From Lasiodiplodia sp. COLG20 (taxonomy: Eukaryota > Ascomycota > Dothideomycetes > Botryosphaeriales > Botryosphaeriaceae), in assembly GCA_009801085.1 (NCBI GenBank), contig VNWV01000004.1, positions 1,426,001-1,490,000 of the forward strand: 64,000 bases of DNA, read 5' to 3'. Below, one piece after another: positions 57,477-64,000 of this stretch. The stretch's first letter is position 1. Every line of letters starts with the position of its first letter. The notes beneath the pieces are model-generated. The model was not told where the DNA came from and did not search any database. It saw only the letters and a list, made by a program, of their open reading frames with translations. Made by a program: the position numbers and the translations under genes.

Positions 57477-60400
57477 ATGGCCACGTGGACGCAGTTTGTC
57501 GACCGATGTCTCCAGAACAGGCTCAGCGCGGACAAGCTTGAGACGTTCGCTGTCCAGCTGAGTAAGAGGATTCCCCGTGATGAAAGCCAGCTCGCAGAGG
57601 CGTTGCTGCGGCCCCGGTCCCGAGCAACGGCCTGCTTGGACCCGCTAATTCCCGTCTACCTTGAGCGCCTTCTGGTGCTGAACTTTCTCAACCCTCCCGA
57701 GATCCTTTACGCCCTTTTCCGGTACTCTCGGGACTACGCTGCCACCGATGAGCATTCCATCCAAAGACAGCGCCTCCAGCAATGGTATATTACTCCGGAG
57801 CTGGAGGAGCTGGTGTTTGCCCGCCTTTCAAAGGCTTTCGTTACCAGCGAACGACCTCGCACCGTGGTGGAGGTGCAAAAAACACTGGCTATTTTGGCTC
57901 AGTGGATGAACGCTGTCAATTCCTCCCAGACAGCCGAGTCCGTTATGCATTCGCTGGCAGATGGAACTCAGGGACAGCGCACGCAAACCGTACTGAGTCT
58001 GAGCATGCTCATTATTGCTGTTCTGGAGCACCCCAAGGTTGCAGGCGTGGTTGAAATGGCATTGCCGAAAGGTTAATTTCCCTCCTTTGTACTCCATCGA
58101 AAATTTACGCTCCCCCTTCCTGGGCCACATGATACCGCGTAATGTACTTAGGCTGACAACCTGTGGCAGGAATGCGCAAGTCGCTCTCCGATTCTCTCTC
58201 TATATTTGTACCACTCCTAACTCAAGCTTCACTCCAATGGGGTGACAGGCTCAGCTTGCTCCAGAAGCAGTATTCTCTTACGACAGATAATGCAAGCAGT
58301 GGCATCAACGACGGAACCGGGAGCCATGGCCTTGACGTCTCCGTACTCCAGCTCGAAACCGTCATGGACCTCCCCATCATCAACAGCCGCGCAGGGCTCT
58401 ATGTGTTCGTCAACTCTCTGGTAGGTGACTCTGATACAGCGGCTCGTACTATCAACTGACAGCTTAGCTTATTGCTCGCCCCTTGACCGATGACAACATG
58501 ATCCTAAACTACCTTCATGCACGCTACAAGGTAAGTCCATAGGCATCCCCAAACGCAACCAGGCTTACTCCAATAGGTTGACTATCAATCCATGATTGTT
58601 GATCTCATAACTGCGTCGTTTGATGTCCTCGCCGCAAACACGACGTATCGGAGCGAGTCGAACGAAACGATATTCAACTTTCGCTCATTCCTGATAAACA
58701 AAGTGCCCTCGCTAGTCGCCATCCTGGCTGCCTCCATATTCCCAACCACCACTCCAGAGCTTTGCATAACCCAGGCATTGAACCACATCGACCGAAATGC
58801 TTTCCCCTCTTTTTCCCAAACCTTTGATATGGCGCCAGTAAACAGTCTGCTCTCAGACGTTCGTCAGGACTTCCTGGTTGCTTGCGCACTGCACCAGCTT
58901 ATCCCCGACTCCAGCATCGAGCGTCTGCTGGGAGAGACTCCGATGAGTAGTGTTCCTGTTGGGGGGAAGTACATCAAAGAGAATTTGGTAGCGCAATGCT
59001 CAACAAACTTTGAGCGGGTTGAAGAGCTCCTGAATGAGATTGAGGGGATGGATGGAAATGCGTGTGCGATAGTGGGAGCAATGACCGACGTGCGTATGTT
59101 TCTAAGCACTAAGGGGAGCATGGCTGACAAGTCTTAGATCATCCGGAACCTGTGCGCTACCAGGGAGACGATGTCTCTCAAGACAATTTGCAATACTCTC
59201 TCGCGGAAACCTCGATCTCTGGATGTTATGCTACAATATACATCACCGGCAAGCATCTTGCAGCCCCTGTGCCAGCTTCTAGACTCGTGGAAAAATGATG
59301 AGGACCAAAGTGAGTTGAGCATAGTTGCTATAGAATATCCGCTAACGGGGGTTCAGGCGAGTACCAGCCGGTATATGACGAGTTCGGCTCGGTGCTGCTG
59401 CTTGTGCAAGCTTTCATGCACCGGCATGATCTGAAGGCTTCTGACCTTGGCTTAGACGATGCTTCCTTCGTCGTCCAATTATTGGAAAGGGGACACAAAA
59501 GCCTCAGCGCAAATGAACTCAACGAAGACCAGGACAAATACCTTGCTGGCTGGCTCCGCGGCCTATATGATCCAGAAGGCATCAGTGACGAGCTTTTGTC
59601 AAACTGTAAGCCTCAGGACTTTTACCTGCTTGTTCCTACGATATTCAGTCAGACGATATTCGCCTGCTCCGCTGATGTCCTCCCTCTCGATACGGTCAAA
59701 GCCGGCCTGGAATGTTAGTAACGCTGTGAAACCCTTGCTGTTTAGCTGAGGAGCTGACGACTGTAGTCCTTCTGGAGACTTTTCTTCTGCCTTCGCTCGT
59801 CGGCGCTGTAATGTGGATCACAACGCATGCTCTAGAGCAGAATAACCACGACCTCGATATCACCATGCAAATTCTTACAAGGCTCATTCGTCCAACATCT
59901 ATATCGGGAGAAGCGCAAGCCATGCACAGCACAATTGTTTCCATGGTCTCTCGAAGACTCGAGCGTTGTCTGAAGAGCATCCAACACCGTGAGCCCTCCC
60001 GGACAGACATCAACCCATTGTTGGAGTCATTGCGCCCATACCACGACTACGAGCGAACGCCCTGGAGTTCTTCCGCGGAGCTCGAGCCGTGGATGTCGAA
60101 TCCGGGTGCCTCTTTCCGTTCAGCGATCAAGTTCACAATGCAACACCTTACGAGCTGGAACTCCACCGCCGATCTCACGCCCACACCGCCAGCGTATACA
60201 CATCGCCAAATATTCAGCGCCTTGCAGATTGTTGGGGCGCAGAAAGTCCTTCGTGCCATTCTTGAGGAACTCAAGAACCAGACCGTGGCTGGTGCGGGGG
60301 CTGTTGCGCTTGATATCGCCGTCAATATTGTCTGCGCGCCGCTCCACGTCAATAGCTGTACACCGGTCTCATGGATCAACTCCCACGTGCCCATCCACAA

Positions 60401-60920
60401 CCCACAAAGGAACGGATCCTTTAGTCTGCGTGAGATGCTCAAAAATGAGCTCGATGATCCAGCTTCCTTGATTCAGGCGGATCCAGGTCTTGCAGAAGCA
60501 GCCATCCGTCTACACCGCCGGGTAGAAGCGCAACTTGCTGAGGCGGCAGCGGCCGGCGTTCATCTCCCCGCATCTGGCACCACTGCCGCGGATGCTGCGG
60601 CCCTCGATGGAAGTCTCATGCAGGGCATTGAAATGGGCGATGTTAGCGTTGACATTTCGGCTGCAGGAGCAGCTGACGTCGTGTCAACCGCTGGTGGCGC
60701 GGCGGGCGCCAACACTTCCACGGCAGCTATCGATCAGAGCGGACTAGACATCACCGCTGACCTTGGTGGTGCAGCAGACGGGACAGCACCGAGTTTGGAT
60801 GACTTGGGCCTGGGTGGCGATAGCAGTATGGACGGCGTGTTGGATGCAGCAGGCACGGGGACGGCGGACGACGATGTTTTTTCAGGGCTCATGGGTTTCG
60901 ATGACGATTTGAACTTTTAG
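57477..60920 (+). CDS. MED5: Mediator tail subunit 5 (Med5/Nut1)
   Basis: A large helical subunit of the Mediator tail that links activators to RNA polymerase II. Seven exons: 57477-58071, 58170-58420, 58468-58530, 58577-59089, 59138-59309, 59357-59713 and 59767-60920, giving 1034 aa, as expected for filamentous fungi. It is all-helical without catalytic motifs. Recognisable stretches are WTQFVDRCLQNRLSADKLE at the N-terminus, LPKGMRKSLSDSLSIFVPLL across intron 1, SEYQPVYDEFGSVLLLVQAF across intron 5, LEFLLETFLLPSLVGAVMW across intron 6, and the acidic C-terminus FSGLMGFDDDLNF typical of fungal Med5. An Ala/Gly/Asp-rich stretch precedes the end. The start is the Met before ATWTQF. Confidence 0.92.
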
Positions 60921-61350
60921 TTGTCGATTTACATACAATATCAACGATACCCTTGAGAATGTGTTCGTCTAATGAAATGCACAAAGCGTAAATAGACCAT
61001 TAATCATCTGAAAAAGGAAAGCTGATGCTGCCACACATCTCACTTGGATCTAAGCTGCGGGCATAATACTTGATCAAACTCCGGCGTTATTGTGCTTGTC
61101 TCTGTATCTCAAAGAGAAGGGATATCGGGCGGCGGCAGAAGTGGAGTGAAGAGGTAGAAAACCAACCAACAGCACACAGGCCGTGACACCATATCGCCGT
61201 ACAGCAAGGAGACAGACGGCTTGCAATCTACATCTGACCCTTGATCCTTCCTAGCCGTCAATTTTCGCATAAAACCTGCCCCATAAAAGCCCTTGCAAAC
61301 CGTGACGTAAGTCGTGATTGCGCGCGAACCAACGCACCCAGGCCCGACTC
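60921..61350. other. Convergent 3' spacer
   Basis: 430 bp between the MED5 (+) and p24 (-) stops. No gene is seen. Confidence 0.6.
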
Positions 61351-62193
61351 TCAAGTTAGCTTCTGCTTGATGAAGAAAGCGCGAAGATGCGACAACTGCC
61401 AGGCGCAGGTCACACCAAGCACCGCGACTTGGATCAACGTCCAGCGGACAACCTTCGCGTTGGTGGATTCGGACTGGTCCCTAAACTCCGCTTCCCGCTC
61501 CTGCAACACCGGTGTCAGTTAAGTCAACGCTCCTGAGATGATAGAACAGGGCTATTTACCCTCTGGAAAACCTGCTCGCGGCGAATATCCTGCAGCCTGG
61601 CGTTCAGGTCCCTGACTTTCTGCTGTAGATCTTGCATCTTGTCCTTATCATCGCTCTCAATCTTGCTTGTCTCTCCGATAGCGAGATCGAGGTCGAAGCG
61701 GATGCTGCCGGCCTGCTGGCCGCCGGAAAGCCAGCCGGAGTGAGTGGCGGCCCCAATTGGAGAAAAGCAGATGCGGTGCTCGCCGGAGTCGGCAGCCGAG
61801 AAGGTAAATTTGCCCTTGATCGAAGCGCCACGCTGCGAGACGACGCGGTGGTCATTATCGAAGACTTCCTCAACACTGATATAGATCTGCACGTTGTTGT
61901 TCGGCGTGTAGGCGCGCAAGCCTTCGTCCCACTGTTCGGCATTGTAGTGGCCTAAACGCGCGATCGCGGTGGTTAGCAGAGGAAGGCAGCGCTCGGAAGC
62001 CGGAAGGAGCAGAAGTGCACGGCATGTACTCACCGACGACCAGCGTATCCTTGGGTAGCTCCTCGAAGAAGCACTTTTGGCCGTTGCCCTCCATGTAGAA
62101 GTACAGGGCATTGACGGGGACCAGCCAGGCGGCAAAGGCCAGGAGTGTGAGCAGGGAGCTGAAGCTCGGCATTGTAAGAGTTGAGCGAGCCAT
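61351..62193 (-). CDS. p24 family cargo receptor (Erp1/Erp5-like)
   Basis: A type I membrane protein of COPII/COPI vesicles that sorts cargo between ER and Golgi. Exons 62034-62193, 61560-61951 and 61351-61500 give 233 aa. A signal peptide ([16 protein letters not shown]) is followed by the GOLD domain starting [18 protein letters not shown]. The two disulphide cysteines are in KCFF and HRICFSP. A coiled region follows ([34 protein letters not shown] across the last intron), then one membrane span ([15 protein letters not shown]) and a short tail with FF and KQK sorting signals. The [11 protein letters not shown] ending is typical of Erp1-type members. A start at 62172 (MPSF) is the alternative; both keep the signal peptide. 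Confidence 0.93.
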
Positions 62194-62461
62194 TGCAACT
62201 GGGGATACTGCTTGCGGGCGGAGAGCGTCGGCGGCAGAAACACGACACCAAGGTCGATCGCCAGGGACACCTGTCGCAAAGCTCCAGCACCGAAACGGAA
62301 TAGCGTCCACGTGACACGCGCGCCTTCTCCAGCTCCGAGTTTCACTTTCAAAGCGTTACATATGTGGACATTGTTCTATCAGCAGGCTTGCACTTGAGGA
62401 AAATGAGTCTACGAATGACACGCTGAAGATTTGAATTGATGTGCCATTATCGCCTTTCAAC
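62194..62461. other. Promoter region of the p24 gene
   Basis: 268 bp; no gene is seen. It also holds the 3' flank of the small gene at 62462. Confidence 0.5.
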
Positions 62462-62754
62462 TTATGACTTCTTGATTGCAGCCTGCAAAGATGGAATTGG
62501 TCAGGATCAAAGGCTGCATTCGCGAGTGAGAGGTGCATAAGTACCAGGTAACACTCCTTTAACTTCAAAAATTCCTTAACACACATATCTTTGTGAACGT
62601 TGTTGTAGTCTGCCAGTATACATTTTCCGTAGGCGGCGCTCTGGGGTGAGCAGTCAGGCGGATGCTATTTGTACGTTTGGATAAGGCCTACCTGAACGGA
62701 GCACTTGGCGGCAGCCGATGCGACTTTCTCGATGGGACGTGTCCGGACTGGCAT
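62462..62754 (-). CDS. Twin CX9C mitochondrial protein resembling NDUFAF8
   Basis: A 59-aa protein in three small exons (62692-62754, 62545-62640, 62462-62482), too short to show as a single ORF. Splicing builds two CX9C motifs: C-SVQSAAYGK-C across the first intron and C-VKEFLKLKE-C, followed by YLAAIKKS. This is the twin-CX9C hairpin of proteins imported into the intermembrane space by Mia40. The AAYGKC, CVKEFLKLK and AAIKK blocks resemble human NDUFAF8 (AAYGRC, CAREFEALRSC, AAAKK), an assembly factor of complex I. Exon lengths 63, 96 and 21 are all multiples of three. The introns have normal donors and acceptors. Confidence 0.8.
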
Positions 62755-63174
62755 TTTCGCGGAGGATGTAGGAAAGGGTTGCTGGGATGGTTCCCTCTCG
62801 GCGAGCGATGTCATCGGTTCTCTCGTCAAACGCGTCAAACACGCCAAGAACCGGGGCTGCTCCCGCGCGTCTGTCAGCTCCACTTGCGGCACGCGTCTCT
62901 GCCTTTGTCGGTGCAACAACACCACAACACCTACACTTTCCCCGCACGCGCCCAATTTTTCCACGATCTTTTTGCTTTTCTATGCTAATGCTTGGTACTT
63001 TGACTCGGGCGCCTTGGTGTACTGATGAATCACATTTCATGAGCCACGACCATTCTACTACCACCGCCATAATTCCGCGCGCATGCAGCGCATCGCGACG
63101 ACGAAGCCGAAGCAACAGCGAGAAGGATAACCAGCCACCACCACCACATAATTCCACCCCATAACCCGAACCGA
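62755..63174. promoter_or_regulatory. Bidirectional promoter region
   Basis: 420 bp between divergent starts (the CX9C gene on minus, the SFI1-like gene on plus). A CAC/CAT-rich leader immediately precedes the plus-strand start. Confidence 0.45.
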
Positions 63175-64000
63175 ATGCCCTCCTCCCGGCGACAACACCA
63201 CAACCATCGCTACCCACAGCAACCCGTCGAGCCTGGCCCTACCTACGACGCAGACACATACCTCCCACTCAGCAACGAAGATGTCGAGGTTCTATACACG
63301 ATCGTCACCACGGCGCAGCGCCTGCACCATCACTCCTCGGCCGCGCCGCTGCCGCCCTACCGCGCCCTCTTCACCGCCTACGACCGCGTCCTCGCCGACC
63401 GCCGCATCGACCCGAACCAGGATCGTGTGTACTTCCGCTTCCTGCTGCGCATGCGCGGCATCGACACGAGCACCGTTGGTGGCAGCGACATCGATGGCAC
63501 GGCCACGCTGTATGGCCGCTTCGAGACGTTGCTGGGCGAGATGGGGATCCAGCTGGAGGTGGACGAAGGGGGCGCGGCGGGCGTGGTCGTCGAGGAAGAG
63601 GCGGACGAGATGGCGGTTGAGGATGACGATGGAGACTTTGGTGACGGTGAAATCCCGGCTGTGGGGACGCCCGGTCTCCGGCCGCTGTCGAGGCGCGCGA
63701 GCTTCGACGATACGACATTCCATCATCGAAGCAGGCCGTGGGACGACAGCGAGGATGAGAGAGAGCGGGATGCGGTGTCGGGGAAGAGACGGCCGAGGAG
63801 CAGGAGGACATCGGATGCCGCGCCGTCCAACAGGCCAAGGCGGCCTAGCAGCAGGATGTCTGATACCGCGGCTTTCTCACGGCGGCGCCGCCGCTCGAGT
63901 GATCGGGACGCGCGACCAGCCATGCACTCTGGCTTTCCGCATAGAGGGAGGCTGAACTCAAAAAATCTGAAGCAAGCGGCCGAACATGTTCGACGAAGCA
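63175..64000 (+). CDS. SFI1-like spindle-pole-body protein, N-terminal part (3' end outside window)
   Basis: The frame is open from ATG 63175 to the window edge (275 codons). After a His/Gln-rich start come LSNEDVEVLYTIVTTAQRLH and LFTAYDRVLADRRIDPNQD, then YFRFLLRMRGI and TLYGRFETLLGEMGIQLEV. This order is what I know from the N-terminal region of fungal Sfi1-domain proteins, which bind centrin through later Trp-containing helical repeats. Those repeats would lie beyond the window. Residues 125-150 are acidic and 165-250 are Arg/Ser-rich and disordered. The identification is moderately sure because only the N-terminus is visible. Confidence 0.65.
   Translation, partial: MPSSRRQHHNHRYPQQPVEPGPTYDADTYLPLSNEDVEVLYTIVTTAQRLHHHSSAAPLPPYRALFTAYDRVLADRRIDPNQDRVYFRFLLRMRGIDTSTVGGSDIDGTATLYGRFETLLGEMGIQLEVDEGGAAGVVVEEEADEMAVEDDDGDFGDGEIPAVGTPGLRPLSRRASFDDTTFHHRSRPWDDSEDERERDAVSGKRRPRSRRTSDAAPSNRPRRPSSRMSDTAAFSRRRRRSSDRDARPAMHSGFPHRGRLNSKNLKQAAEHVRRS

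Overview
The window reads as nuclear DNA of a filamentous ascomycete (Pezizomycotina). The evidence is many short introns (mostly 46-86 bp, GT-AG, with one probable GC-AG), closely packed genes on both strands, and typical genes of this group: palA/RIM20, CRZ1, a fungal-length MED5, a Zn2Cys6 regulator fused to an acetyltransferase-like domain, and a DUF3431 protein. The protein style fits Dothideomycetes, but that is an inference. I support 22 protein-coding genes with reconstructed exon structures plus 2 that run off the window edges, and two pseudogene-like fragments.

Layout. 1-8574: 3' end of a DENN-domain gene, an intron-rich SDR oxidoreductase, mitochondrial malonyl-CoA:ACP transacylase (MCT1 type), and the Zn2Cys6/hexapeptide-acetyltransferase fusion. 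8575-14221: a 5.6 kb gene-poor stretch, GC-rich at first and then rich in TpA and short of open frames (12.1-13.4 kb, possibly RIP-decayed DNA). 14222-20187: chorismate synthase (ARO2), a multi-pass membrane protein, TAF13, a P-loop kinase and a DUF3431 protein. 20188-35009: a 14.8 kb block with no supportable intact gene. It is built of at least eight apparently unrelated degenerate tandem or inverted repeat families, a 2.3 kb imperfect palindrome, and a 153-bp solo-LTR-like element with a 5-bp target-site duplication. 35010-47034: CRZ1, palA/RIM20, the copper chaperone ATX1, a decayed Cys-rich ORF, the golgin RUD3 and an orphan gene. 48150-64000: a PTAR1/Ecm9-like prenyltransferase-alpha-repeat protein, GET1, NADP-glutamate dehydrogenase, an aldo-keto reductase, a conserved hypothetical protein, MED5, a p24 cargo receptor, a tiny twin-CX9C protein resembling NDUFAF8, and the start of an SFI1-like gene.

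How the genes work together. Most are unlinked housekeeping functions: secretory pathway (RUD3, GET1, the p24 protein, DENN), transcription (TAF13, MED5), amino-acid metabolism (ARO2, GDH1) and mitochondria (MCT1, the NDUFAF8-like protein). Two ambient-stress regulators, CRZ1 (calcium/calcineurin) and PalA (alkaline pH), are direct neighbours on the same strand, and ATX1 is divergent from PalA. Several gene pairs share short bidirectional promoters (16977-17158, 41063-41414, 49251-49400, 62755-63174).

The most unusual feature is the repeat block at 21.9-34.3 kb. Its repeat families differ in unit length (15, 19, 30, about 40, about 90, 140-170 and about 350 bp) and in sequence. Several still read as repeated peptide frames broken by stops and frameshifts. 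All splice sites, domain calls and repeat limits come from reading the sequence by eye; no alignment or database search was run.
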